A stretch of 32,469 nucleotides of DNA from Roseovarius sp. (GTDB lineage Bacteria; Pseudomonadota; Alphaproteobacteria; Rhodobacterales; Rhodobacteraceae). The notes under the pieces were generated by a model, which saw only the letters and a program-made list of their open reading frames with translations, had not been told where the DNA came from and ran no database searches. The translations under genes were made by a program, and so were the position numbers. Shown here piece by piece: positions 1 through 9,309 of the stretch. The first letter of the stretch is position 1. Each line of letters opens with the position of its first letter. The stretch is from the NCBI RefSeq assembly GCF_018066915.1, contig NZ_JAGPVV010000262.1, positions 1-32,469 on the forward strand, read 5' to 3'.

Positions 1-273
1 GTGTCCCATTTCTGTGGCCATTCGTCAGTCGAGCCTGTTTTCGTTTTATGTGCCATCATTCGGCGGCGTGAACAATGGGTGCAGGCGTGAAGCCATAAAT
101 TACTTGTTCACACGGCGTTGCAGGCATGGTGGCCGGAGACAAGCGACCCCTTGCAGAACCATCCCGGTTCAGTGTCCGCAGTTGACATTGCTTGACCTGC
201 GCAAGAAAGTGACGGCGTGCGTAAGATCGAATGAAACTGCGCGTCCAGCAGTCGGTCATTCGGAGGGAAAACC

Positions 274-2607
274 TTGCAACAACCCGATCTTCACGGTCTC
301 TGCACGATCTGTGGTCATGTGGGCACGTTCCTTCGTGGCGAGCAACGCTCGTTGCGGGAATCCTATGCCTGTCCGAACTGTCGCTTTACCTTGCGTTGGC
401 GCGATCAGGCGGGGGTCATCGTGGATGAGTTCGGTCGCGGACAGGCGATTTCCCTTGATCAACTGGTCGAGCGCGGCTTGCTGAACGACATCTCGATCTA
501 TGAACCGGCGCTGCGAGGGCCGTTTGTGGCACGGCTCAAAGGGTTGCAGAACTATGTCCGGTCCTATTTCCGTCCCGATGAGCCGCTTGGTGACGTTTCT
601 TCGGACGGGGTGCGTAACGAAGACTTGACGCGGCTGACCTTTGACGAGAACAGCTTTGATCTGATCATCACCAGCGACGTGATGGAGCATCTTCCCGATA
701 TCGAGAAAGCCTTTGCCGAGACGCTGCGTGTGCTGCGGCCCGGTGGTATCCATGTTTTCTCTATTCCGAACGACTATCCCCTGCCGGATCGCACCGAGAC
801 CCGCGCGCGGATGGAGCAAGGATCATTGGTTCATCTCAAACCCGAGCGCTACCATAATGCCGGGGATGGGACAAAATGCCTGGTGTTCACCGACTACGGG
901 AGCGATCTGTCGGAGATGATCCACGCTTTGGGGGGGCGGTTGGCGGTGGTGCGGCGCAGCGGCGTGCAAGAGCCCTGTTACACCAATGCGACATTCGTGA
1001 TGCGCAAGGTCGATCCGCCGGGGATGCGGAGCGTTCACAGCGCCGTGCAGCCGCCCGAGCAGGCGCGGGCCAAGGATCTGAAATGCCCGATTTGCGATGG
1101 CTCCGAGTTCGAGGATTTCAACGGGCGCCAGAACGCGCGGTGCTCGACGTGTCGGGCCGTCGAGCGCAACCGGCTGATGTGGATGATTCTGGATCGGCTG
1201 GGCGGATTTGAACCGGGCAAGCGGGTGCTGCAACTGGTGCCGGAACCAAGCCTTGCGCGAAAGTTCAGCGAACTGTCCGGCGAGGCCTACCACGGGGCGG
1301 AAGTGGACGCGGAGCGTTTCCAGAAAAGCCAGAGCAAGAGCATCCGCATGTTGGATTTATGCACGGATCTCGCGGCAATCCCGGATGCCAGTTATGATGT
1401 GATCCTTCACAACCATGTTCTGGAGCATGTCCCGTGCGATGTGCGCGACGTCTTGCGTCAGTTGGACCGGATATTGGCACCGGGCGGGCTGCATTTCCTG
1501 TCTGTCCCGATCCGCGGCGAGAAGACCGCCGAAGATCTGTCGCCTGATCTGACCGAAGCCGAGCGTCTGGCACGGTTCGGCGAAAAGGATCATATGCGCA
1601 TTTTCGGGTCAAGCGATCTTAGGGCGTTGCTGGAAGAGGTTTGGGGAACAGGCCCACATCTGATCGAGCCGATCCAGATCTTTGATCGGGACGACCTGCG
1701 CCGTGCCGCGATCCCCACGGCGGCGCGTCAGGGTGCATCGGGGCATAGCGTGTTCCACTATCGCAAAGGGGGGCGTCCGCCGGCGGTGGTCTTGGCCGAA
1801 ACACGATCCACGGCCGCGCCAAAGGCTGAAAAGACAATCGCACCGGGTGCGTCGGCTGCGGTTCGGGCTGCACGCAATGAGGTGGATGCCCGCTATCCTG
1901 CGGAAGATGCACCGCCGGGGTCGCGGATCATGCTGGGGTTGGAGGCGCTTGCGCGTGACAATCCATGGCCGGATTTTCCGTGGCAGGATCATGCGCCGTT
2001 CATGCTGGCGCTGGACGCGAATGGCGATGGGGGCCGCGAGATCGTATTGCGAGAGATTGCCGCAAAGGATGTGCGCCTGATGGTTGAGGTGGGCTGTTTC
2101 CTCGGGGGGTCGGTGCTGCAATGGCTGAAGGCAAAGCCCGACCTGACCGTGATCGGCATTGATCCGTGGGATGGCAATTGGGCGGACTACGTGTCTGGGA
2201 TGGCGCATCATCCGTCGATGTCGCGCCATGTCGAGCATCTGTCGGATGCGGAGGTGAAGCGGATTACCCGGCTCTTGTCCGAGCACGGGAATTTTGCCGT
2301 TGCCCTGAACAATTTGCGGGACTTCAAGCATCGCGTCTATCCGGTTCGTCGGTTTTCGCCTGAGGCGCTCTATTACCTGAGGCGGCGGGATATTCCGGTG
2401 GACATGATCTATGTCGACGCCTTCAAGCATCGGGCCGATCTCGATGCGGCCTATGCACTCTATCCCGATGCGATCTTGTGTGGGGATGACTGGCTCTGGC
2501 CGGACGACTCTGGACGCTTTGTGATGCAGGAGGCGATCAAGGAGTTCGCGCGCGATCATGGGTTCGAGATCGAGGCGAAACGGCAAACCTGGGTGCTGCA
2601 CAAGTGA
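274..2607 (+). CDS. Multidomain protein: two Zn-ribbon + SAM-methyltransferase modules plus a third C-terminal methyltransferase-like domain
   Basis: 777 aa, TTG start. Zn-ribbon 1 CTICG...CPNCR and Zn-ribbon 2 CPICD...CSTCR. MT domain 1 FDLIITSDVMEHLPD...RVLRPGGIHVFSIP. MT domain 2 YDVILHNHVLEHVPCDV...ILAPGGLHFLSVP. C-terminal VRLMVEVGCFLGGSVLQWL...VIGIDPWDGNW...IDMIYVDAFKHRADLDAAY...GDDW resembles Methyltransf_24. Confidence 0.85.
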   Translation: MQQPDLHGLCTICGHVGTFLRGEQRSLRESYACPNCRFTLRWRDQAGVIVDEFGRGQAISLDQLVERGLLNDISIYEPALRGPFVARLKGLQNYVRSYFRPDEPLGDVSSDGVRNEDLTRLTFDENSFDLIITSDVMEHLPDIEKAFAETLRVLRPGGIHVFSIPNDYPLPDRTETRARMEQGSLVHLKPERYHNAGDGTKCLVFTDYGSDLSEMIHALGGRLAVVRRSGVQEPCYTNATFVMRKVDPPGMRSVHSAVQPPEQARAKDLKCPICDGSEFEDFNGRQNARCSTCRAVERNRLMWMILDRLGGFEPGKRVLQLVPEPSLARKFSELSGEAYHGAEVDAERFQKSQSKSIRMLDLCTDLAAIPDASYDVILHNHVLEHVPCDVRDVLRQLDRILAPGGLHFLSVPIRGEKTAEDLSPDLTEAERLARFGEKDHMRIFGSSDLRALLEEVWGTGPHLIEPIQIFDRDDLRRAAIPTAARQGASGHSVFHYRKGGRPPAVVLAETRSTAAPKAEKTIAPGASAAVRAARNEVDARYPAEDAPPGSRIMLGLEALARDNPWPDFPWQDHAPFMLALDANGDGGREIVLREIAAKDVRLMVEVGCFLGGSVLQWLKAKPDLTVIGIDPWDGNWADYVSGMAHHPSMSRHVEHLSDAEVKRITRLLSEHGNFAVALNNLRDFKHRVYPVRRFSPEALYYLRRRDIPVDMIYVDAFKHRADLDAAYALYPDAILCGDDWLWPDDSGRFVMQEAIKEFARDHGFEIEAKRQTWVLHK

Positions 2608-2714
2608 AGAGAGCATAGGCGCGCCATGCTCTGTCGGAAACCAGGCAGGGTCACTTTCAGGATGACATTCGGTCGCGGCGCGGACATGCGCAGGCTGAAC
2701 GGCGCACGGTTGCT

Positions 2715-4784
2715 GTGATGGACCATGTCACGAGGCATGAGGACGAGGACAGCGTGATCGGTCTTGGCGCGCCAAGTGGGGATGACCTGTTGATCGGGCG
2801 CGTCTTGAGGCATGCCGCCGAAACCCCTGACGCGACGGCCTATCGTTTCCTGTTCGGGTCGGGCCCGGCGGGCGCGTTGAGCTATGGTGCGCTGATGGCC
2901 GATGCGAGGGCGGTGGCGGATGGCCTTGTGGCGGCGGGGTGCGTGCCGGGCACGAACGTGGCGTTGATGTGCCAGCATGGCCCCGGATTCGTGACGGGAT
3001 TTCTGGGGACTCTGATGGCGGGGTGTGCGGCGGTGCCCGTCGCGCGGCCCAATACCCCAGCGACCCGTGCGCGGGCGCGTGCGATCCTTGACGAAGCTGC
3101 GTGCGCGGCGGTCGTGAGCGATGCGACGCCCCAAGACCTCTGCGAAGCGGACCACCTTGCGCTTCTCTCTGGCTGCAAGATTGTGAGGCCCGGCGATCCT
3201 GCCCCTGAGACAACACACCCGGTATGGACCGCGACGGCCGAGGATGTGGCCCTTATCCAATACAGTTCCGGATCAACCGGAGCGCCCCGAGGCGTGATCC
3301 TGACCCACGGGGCCCTTGCGGCCCAGCAACGGATTCTCACCCGCGTCCTGCAGTCACAAAGCCGGGAGGTTGGCGTCACCTGGTTGCCGCCGGAGCATGA
3401 CATGGGGCTGATTGGTGGGCTGCTCTACAATCTATGGCGCGGCGGACCAACGATTGTCCTGTCGCCTGCAAGCTTTGTCCGGCGTCCGATCCTGTGGCTC
3501 GAGGCAATCAGCACGTGGCGCGGCACGATCTCTGTTGCGCCGAACTTTGCCTATGACCTGTGCGTGCGCGCCATCTCTGAGGCGCGCAAATCGGCGCTTG
3601 ATCTGTCGTCCTGGAGCGTCGCGCTCAACGGGGCAGAGCCGGTCCGACCCGAGACCATGGAGCGTTTTGCCGAAGCCTTCGGGCCGGCTGGTTTCGATGC
3701 GCGCGCGTTTATTCCCTGCTATGGGCTGGCGGAGGCGACGTTGCTTGTGTCGGGAGTGGCGCGGGGCATGGGGGCGACCTCTTGCTGGTTTGACGCACAA
3801 GCGCTGGAACGCGGGCTCGTTCTGCCTTGTCCACCGGGACAGGGACGGCGTCTGGCGTCTTCGGGACCAGTGCGGACATCCGGCGGCGCGAGAATTTCAG
3901 ACCCTGACACCGGTATGCCATGCACGGAGAACGCAATCGGCGAAATCTGGATTGCGGGCGACAGTGTCGGGCGCGGATACAGGGGCCGACCTGAGGAAAG
4001 TGCTGCAATATTCGGGGCGCAGGCAGCGGATGGCAGCGGCCCGTGGTTGCGCAGCGGCGATACCGGGTTTCTTTGGCGGGGCGAGCTATACGTGACGGGG
4101 CGGATCAAGGATATCGTGATTTTGCATGGGCGAACCCTGCATGCGGCGGATCTGGAACGCGCGCTTGACGCGGCAGATCCGCGCGTGCGCAAAGGTCGTA
4201 TCGTCGTGCATCAACGCGCGGATGGTGCGGTCAGTGTGATTGCGGAAGTGACCCCTCTGAAGACCGACGATGCGGAGGCCGCGGCGGCGATGGCGGATAT
4301 TGCCAAGCACCTCTGGCGCGGGCTTTTGCTGCAAGAGGGCGTGGATGGGGCGCAGGTATCGCTGGTGCGTCCGGGCGCGCTCCTCTGGACGACCAGCGGA
4401 AAGCTGCGGCGCCGGGCAACGAAGGAGCGGCTGCGGGACGAACCGGACCTTGTTTTACTCGACTGGTCTCCAGAGGCGGAAGAGATGCGCCGGGCCCAGA
4501 TCAGGGCCACGCGGCAGCTCGCACTGGCGCAGGAGCACGCAGAGATGTCCGCCACCGCGATACTCGGATTTCTTGCCGAGTGGATTGCTGCGGCGACGGG
4601 GACTGACCCTGCCGAGGTAGACCCGGATTTGTCGTGGGCGGATCAGGGGCTGGATTCCCTGATGATCACGGAACTGGCGCTTGATCTTGAACGCGCGACG
4701 GGACGCAGCTTGGCTGTCGAGCGTCTGTTCGAGTTGCCCGACCCAAGATCGCTCGCCACCGAACTGGCGGCGGATACGCCGTGA
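2715..4784 (+). CDS. Fatty-acyl-AMP ligase (FAAL) with C-terminal acyl carrier domain
   Basis: 689 aa. AMP-binding motif IQYSSGSTGAPRGVILTHGAL. FAAL-type WLPPEHDMGLIGGLLYNLWRGGPTIVLSPASFVRRPILWLEAISTWRGTISVAPNFAYDLCVR and LNGAEPV. C-terminal carrier motif WADQGLDSLMITELALDLE. GTG (2715) or ATG (2718) start. Confidence 0.93.
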   Translation: MMDHVTRHEDEDSVIGLGAPSGDDLLIGRVLRHAAETPDATAYRFLFGSGPAGALSYGALMADARAVADGLVAAGCVPGTNVALMCQHGPGFVTGFLGTLMAGCAAVPVARPNTPATRARARAILDEAACAAVVSDATPQDLCEADHLALLSGCKIVRPGDPAPETTHPVWTATAEDVALIQYSSGSTGAPRGVILTHGALAAQQRILTRVLQSQSREVGVTWLPPEHDMGLIGGLLYNLWRGGPTIVLSPASFVRRPILWLEAISTWRGTISVAPNFAYDLCVRAISEARKSALDLSSWSVALNGAEPVRPETMERFAEAFGPAGFDARAFIPCYGLAEATLLVSGVARGMGATSCWFDAQALERGLVLPCPPGQGRRLASSGPVRTSGGARISDPDTGMPCTENAIGEIWIAGDSVGRGYRGRPEESAAIFGAQAADGSGPWLRSGDTGFLWRGELYVTGRIKDIVILHGRTLHAADLERALDAADPRVRKGRIVVHQRADGAVSVIAEVTPLKTDDAEAAAAMADIAKHLWRGLLLQEGVDGAQVSLVRPGALLWTTSGKLRRRATKERLRDEPDLVLLDWSPEAEEMRRAQIRATRQLALAQEHAEMSATAILGFLAEWIAAATGTDPAEVDPDLSWADQGLDSLMITELALDLERATGRSLAVERLFELPDPRSLATELAADTP

Positions 4785-6646
4785 TCGCCCCTATGCCCAT
4801 CGCAGTGATCGGGATGTCCTGTCGCTTTCCGGGGGTCAACGCGCCCGAAGCGTTTGTCCGTCTTTTGCGCACGGGCGGACTATCTGTCGGGCCGGTGCCC
4901 GCGTCGCGGTTGGCACTTTGGGGCGAGGCGGCGCGCGTCACGGCGGCAGGGCTCTTGGACGACATTGCCCATTTCGACCGGACGCCATTTCGGATTTCGG
5001 CCAATGAAGCGCCCCTGATCGACCCCATGCAACGTCTGGCGCTTGAGGGCGCGTGGACTGCTCTGGAAGATGCCGGGCTGTCGCCGGGATGTCTTGACGG
5101 GGTATCGGCGGGCGTCTTCATGGGGGCGAGCACCTCGGACTATGCGATCCGCATGGCGAAGGCCGGGGTCGCGACCAAGAGCAATCCCCATCTTTTGACC
5201 GCAGCCCAGAACGGGGCGATCTCCGGAAGAGTGAGCTATTGTCTGGGATTGAGCGGACCGTCCCTGACCCTCGATACGGCCTGCTCTTCGGCGCTGGCGG
5301 CGGTCGCGCTGGCCTGCGACGCCCTGCGCTTGGGTCAGTGCGACTTTGCCGTGGCGGGCGGCGTGAACGCGCTCTTGTCGGCAGAGAGCTTTGAGGTGCT
5401 TGCGATGACGAACCTGCTGTCGAGCAGCGGCGCAACGCGATCCTTTGATGCGCAGGCGGATGGATTCGTGCGGTCGGAGGGGTGTGGCATGGTGGTGTTG
5501 AAGCGCCTCTGCGACGCGACCGCGCAGGGCGACCGAATTCATGCCGTTCTGCAGGGTTGGGCCACGGGGCATAATGGCCGCAGCAATGGTCTGAGTGCGC
5601 CTGCGCGTGCCGGGCAGATGCAGGTGATTTCCGCCGCGCTGCGCGCGGCAGGGATGGGACCGAACGACATTGGCGCCATAGAGGCGCATGGGTCTGGCAC
5701 AGCGCTTGCCGATACGATCGAGGCGGCGGCATTGGCCGAGGTCTTTGCAGGCCGGAGCGGTCCACCCGGCGCGCTTGGATCGGTCAAGGCGAGCTTGGGG
5801 CATCTTGAGGCCGCAGGGGGTATTGCCGGTCTCATCAAGGCCATTCTGATGGTGCGCGATGGGTTTGTGCCGGTGCAGCCCGCCTTTTGCACGCCATCGC
5901 CGCGCATAGACTGGGCGGCCTTGCCGTTTTCCGTGCCCCGGATCACGCGGTCGTGGACAGAGGACAGGCGCGTTGTCGGCGTCAGTGCCTTTGGGATGAG
6001 TGGTCTGAACGCCCATGTGATCGTGGGTGCGGCGGATACTGGACAGGGCGCGGTCCAAGATGCGGCGGGGCCGTATCTCTTCCTGCTGTCGGCGGCGACC
6101 TCTGAGGCGCTCGGCGCGCGGGCCGCGCAGCTTTTGGCTCTGTTGCAGGCCCCAGAAGTGGATCTGGGGTCATTGGCCGTTGCGGTGTCGCGCCGATGGG
6201 CGGGGATGAGCCTGCGCGCAGAGTTTCTTGCGGGCACCCTCGCCGAGGCGCAAAGCGCTGTGAGGCAGATCATTTCGGAGCCCCCCCGCACCGCCGCGCG
6301 CGTGACGGGGAAGATCATTCTGGAGGCAGCCGAAGGGCTATGTGAGGGCGACAGGATGCAGCTTGGACGCATTTTCCCGGACCTTGTTTCCGGCGCGGAT
6401 GCCGACGCCAGGCGGGCGACCACGGTCTGTCCTGAAACCGACGGGGGCCATTTGACCATGGCGGAGGCGGTTCTGGCGCTGCACAGGGCAGGCGCAAGGA
6501 TTTTGCCGCATAGGATGGAGACTGGTGATGCAGGGCGGGTCGATCTGCCGGGATATCCGTTTTGCAGGCAGCGCTATTGGTACGATACCCTGCCCGGTCA
6601 GGCAGGGGGGGCATCGCAGGGCAGCGGGCCAGTTGAGGGCGGATGA
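4781..6646 (+). CDS. Type I polyketide synthase-like ketosynthase (KS) protein, no AT domain
   Basis: 621 aa, overlaps the FAAL stop by 4 nt (GTGA). KS motifs DTACSSALAAVALACDALRLGQCDFAVAGGVN, EAHGSGTALADTIEA, KASLGHLEAAGGIAGLIK, so Cys-His-His all present. Post-KS linker, then terminal LPGYPFCRQRYWYD. Confidence 0.93.
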   Translation: MIAPMPIAVIGMSCRFPGVNAPEAFVRLLRTGGLSVGPVPASRLALWGEAARVTAAGLLDDIAHFDRTPFRISANEAPLIDPMQRLALEGAWTALEDAGLSPGCLDGVSAGVFMGASTSDYAIRMAKAGVATKSNPHLLTAAQNGAISGRVSYCLGLSGPSLTLDTACSSALAAVALACDALRLGQCDFAVAGGVNALLSAESFEVLAMTNLLSSSGATRSFDAQADGFVRSEGCGMVVLKRLCDATAQGDRIHAVLQGWATGHNGRSNGLSAPARAGQMQVISAALRAAGMGPNDIGAIEAHGSGTALADTIEAAALAEVFAGRSGPPGALGSVKASLGHLEAAGGIAGLIKAILMVRDGFVPVQPAFCTPSPRIDWAALPFSVPRITRSWTEDRRVVGVSAFGMSGLNAHVIVGAADTGQGAVQDAAGPYLFLLSAATSEALGARAAQLLALLQAPEVDLGSLAVAVSRRWAGMSLRAEFLAGTLAEAQSAVRQIISEPPRTAARVTGKIILEAAEGLCEGDRMQLGRIFPDLVSGADADARRATTVCPETDGGHLTMAEAVLALHRAGARILPHRMETGDAGRVDLPGYPFCRQRYWYDTLPGQAGGASQGSGPVEGG

Positions 6647-6841
6647 CGTCCGGGGACGACGCGCGTGCATCGGTGCGCCGCAAGGCGGGCGCGGCCGCGC
6701 CCCGGTCAGGCGGATTTCACGACCTGCCGCCCCGACCGCAATCAGGTTTGTGTCTGGCCCAATTGATTGCAAGGGCAGGACAATTCGGGAATACTCTGGC
6801 AAACACAATTCCGGCTCATAACAAAAGAACACAGGTGATTC

Positions 6842-7129
6842 GTGCCCAGCCAAACAGCCCCCAACAAACCCGCTGACGAGGGCGTGATCCGCGACTGGAT
6901 GGTGGCTTATATCACCTCGGTGATCGAGGTGCCGCAGGACCCGTTTCCGGTGAATGACCGTTTCGATCTCTACGGGCTCGATTCCATCGAAATCACCATC
7001 ATGTGCGGCATGATGGAGGAACAGTTTTCCATTCAGGTGAACCCTGATGAGGTGTTTGACAATCCCAGCGTAAGCGCCCTTTCCCGTCATCTCGCTCATC
7101 GGATTGGCGAGAGCCGCGCCACAGCTTAG
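6842..7129 (+). CDS. Discrete acyl carrier protein
   Basis: 95 aa, GTG start preceded by AGG. Phosphopantetheine site FDLYGLDSIEITIMCGMMEEQFSIQV. Confidence 0.9.
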   Translation: MPSQTAPNKPADEGVIRDWMVAYITSVIEVPQDPFPVNDRFDLYGLDSIEITIMCGMMEEQFSIQVNPDEVFDNPSVSALSRHLAHRIGESRATA

Positions 7130-7131
7130 CC

Positions 7132-8433
7132 ATGGGCGACGCCGGCGGCGAGGGGCCGCGCGATATCATGATCACGGGCATGTTCGACATGCCGAATTTC
7201 GGGGATCTCATGTTCCCTGTGGTTGCCGCGCATGAACTGGGCCGGCGCGGATGTCGCGTGCATGCGATGTCACCGACCGGGGCAGAGACTGGCCTGCGTG
7301 AGGCAATGGCATCCCGCGACATCGGCGCAGCCTTTGATCCGTTGGCCCCTTGTGATGGCATGCTCATCGGCGGCGGGTATATCGTGCACACGCATCGGAT
7401 GGACCCGCTCAAGGAGTATCGCGAGGGTGGGATCGGCGCGGCGGTTGGCCCCTTGACCTGGCTCGGGGCAACGCTGGCAGCAGCCTTGCGGGATGTGCCT
7501 GTGGCGTGGAATGCGCCCGGTGTTCCCCACCCTCTTCGGCCTGGGCTAAGGCCGCTGGCGGCAGCGGCGTTTGACTGTGCCGATTACCTCGCGCTGCGGG
7601 ATGAAGGTTCGATCCGGATGGCGGGTCTGTCAGAGCATCCAGAGGTCGCGACCATCCCCGACACGATACTGGGTCTGGAAGCGGTCTGGCCCAAGGCTGG
7701 ATTGGCCCAAGACTTTGCCAGGGTCTGCGCCACGCTGGGCGTGGACCGGACAGACCGGGTGCTTGCGACGCATGTGCGGCGTCGGTCGCTTGGGGGGGCA
7801 CCGCTGAGCGACCTCGCCGAAAGTCTGGCGGCGGTGTGTCTGCGCCTTGACATATCGCCGATTGTGATCGGGCTTGGCACGGCGCATGCCGACGACCGGA
7901 TGGCGCGCGAACTGACCGCAGCCCTTGCAGCGCGGGGGGTGGCCGCCGCGGCGCTTGACCGGCCACGCGGGCTCCGGGATATTGCAGCCCTCCTTGCGCA
8001 TGCGCGCGCCTACGTCGGGTCGTCGCTGCACGGCTACATCACGGCCGCAGCCTATGATGTGCCGGCACTTTTGGTGGCGCGCCCGGCCTATCGAAAGTTC
8101 GATGGTCTAGTTCAGCATCTGGGGCGTGCGTGTGACCTGATGAAAGATTGGCCAGTCGCCCTTGGCGCGCTGGAGCAGGCCTTGCAAGGACCGTCACACC
8201 CCATACCGCCCGATGTGATCGCCAGACTGGAGCGCCATTGGGACAGAATCGCCGAGGTGTTTCGGGCCGGACCGGAGGCGAAACGACGGGAACGGCTCGC
8301 CTTCGCGGCGCTCGCCTTTCGGGAAGGTCTGCGGCAAGATGGGCTGAATTGGGCGATGACGCCTTTCAGCACGCCGCAGGACCGAAATGCCGCCCTGACG
8401 GGGCAGGACATACTTGAGACGGAGCCATTCTAG
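7132..8433 (+). CDS. Polysaccharide pyruvyl transferase family protein
   Basis: 433 aa. DIMITGMFDMPNFGDLMFPVVAAHEL, DGMLIGGGYIVHTH, YVGSSLHGYITAAAYDVPALLV. Clearly paralogous to the N-terminus of the ORF at 15539. Confidence 0.85.
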   Translation: MGDAGGEGPRDIMITGMFDMPNFGDLMFPVVAAHELGRRGCRVHAMSPTGAETGLREAMASRDIGAAFDPLAPCDGMLIGGGYIVHTHRMDPLKEYREGGIGAAVGPLTWLGATLAAALRDVPVAWNAPGVPHPLRPGLRPLAAAAFDCADYLALRDEGSIRMAGLSEHPEVATIPDTILGLEAVWPKAGLAQDFARVCATLGVDRTDRVLATHVRRRSLGGAPLSDLAESLAAVCLRLDISPIVIGLGTAHADDRMARELTAALAARGVAAAALDRPRGLRDIAALLAHARAYVGSSLHGYITAAAYDVPALLVARPAYRKFDGLVQHLGRACDLMKDWPVALGALEQALQGPSHPIPPDVIARLERHWDRIAEVFRAGPEAKRRERLAFAALAFREGLRQDGLNWAMTPFSTPQDRNAALTGQDILETEPF

Positions 8434-8436
8434 CCC

Positions 8437-9309
8437 ATGCCCCCCACGGATGCCGATATATCACATCGCCACGCGCTTGCCCCCGAGGTCTGCGCCACTT
8501 TCGGGCAAGATGGCGTGCTCTGCCCCCTCGACGTCATGTCGGAAGAGGAGGCTGCGACGGTGCGCGGGCACATTGAGGCGCAGGAGGCGCAATCGCACGG
8601 ACGGCTCTCGGGATTGACGCGGGTCAAGCCGCATCTGCTGCTGCCGTTTCTGTGGGATATTGTGCATGATCCGCGGATCGTCGGCCCTGTCGCAAGCCTG
8701 CTGGGCCCTGATATCTATTGCATCGGATCGAGCATCATCGACAAGCCGGCAGGCTCTGACGGCTATGTGGCCTGGCATCAGGACGCGACCTTTTGGGGGC
8801 TGAGCGACGCTGTCGGTGCAACCGCTTGGTTGGCGCTGAGTGCGGCCAATTCGGAGTCGGGATGCATGGAAGTGATACCGGGAACGCACACGCGGCAATT
8901 GGCGCATCTGGATACGCAGGATGCCCGCAATATGCTAGGCGCGCGCGAGGCCGTGCGGCAAGACATCGACCGCTCTCAAGCGCGCGCGCTGGTGCTTCGA
9001 CCGGGGCAAATGTCTTTGCATCACCCGCTTGTGCTGCACGGGTCCGGGCGCAATCTCTCGGCGGATCGGCGGCTTGGGTTCGTGATCCGCTATGTGCCTG
9101 CTGCGATCAGCCAGGATGGGGCGACCGTGACACTGGTGGCCGGGCGCAATATCTCGGGCATGCCGCTGGAAACCGCACCGGAGGGTGCGCTGACCTCTGA
9201 CGCGCTGGCGCGGCATGCGGATATCATTCGCCGGGCCGGGCGGGTGATCCGTCGGGCGAAAGAGGCCCATCTGAGGCAGGCCGACGCATCACCGGAGACA
9301 GGGACATGA
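8437..9309 (+). CDS. Phytanoyl-CoA dioxygenase (PhyH) family oxygenase, copy 1
   Basis: 290 aa. Fe ligands in AWHQDATFWGL (HxD) and LHHPLVLHGSG, 2OG-binding Arg in RRLGFVIRYVP. Confidence 0.88.
   Translation: MPPTDADISHRHALAPEVCATFGQDGVLCPLDVMSEEEAATVRGHIEAQEAQSHGRLSGLTRVKPHLLLPFLWDIVHDPRIVGPVASLLGPDIYCIGSSIIDKPAGSDGYVAWHQDATFWGLSDAVGATAWLALSAANSESGCMEVIPGTHTRQLAHLDTQDARNMLGAREAVRQDIDRSQARALVLRPGQMSLHHPLVLHGSGRNLSADRRLGFVIRYVPAAISQDGATVTLVAGRNISGMPLETAPEGALTSDALARHADIIRRAGRVIRRAKEAHLRQADASPETGT

Noticed and set aside
182-227. sigma-70 promoter at TTGACA (182-187) upstream of the first gene
   Set aside because: The -35 is perfect, but no acceptable -10 lies at 16-18 nt (GAAAGT), and TAAGAT is too far downstream.
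1609-2616. 335-aa minus-strand ORF opposite the methyltransferase fusion
   Set aside because: Low-information Arg/His-rich translation, antisense to recognisable MT domains.
4880-6058. 392-aa minus-strand ORF opposite the KS
   Set aside because: Arg/His/Pro-rich composition with no motif, antisense to an intact KS.
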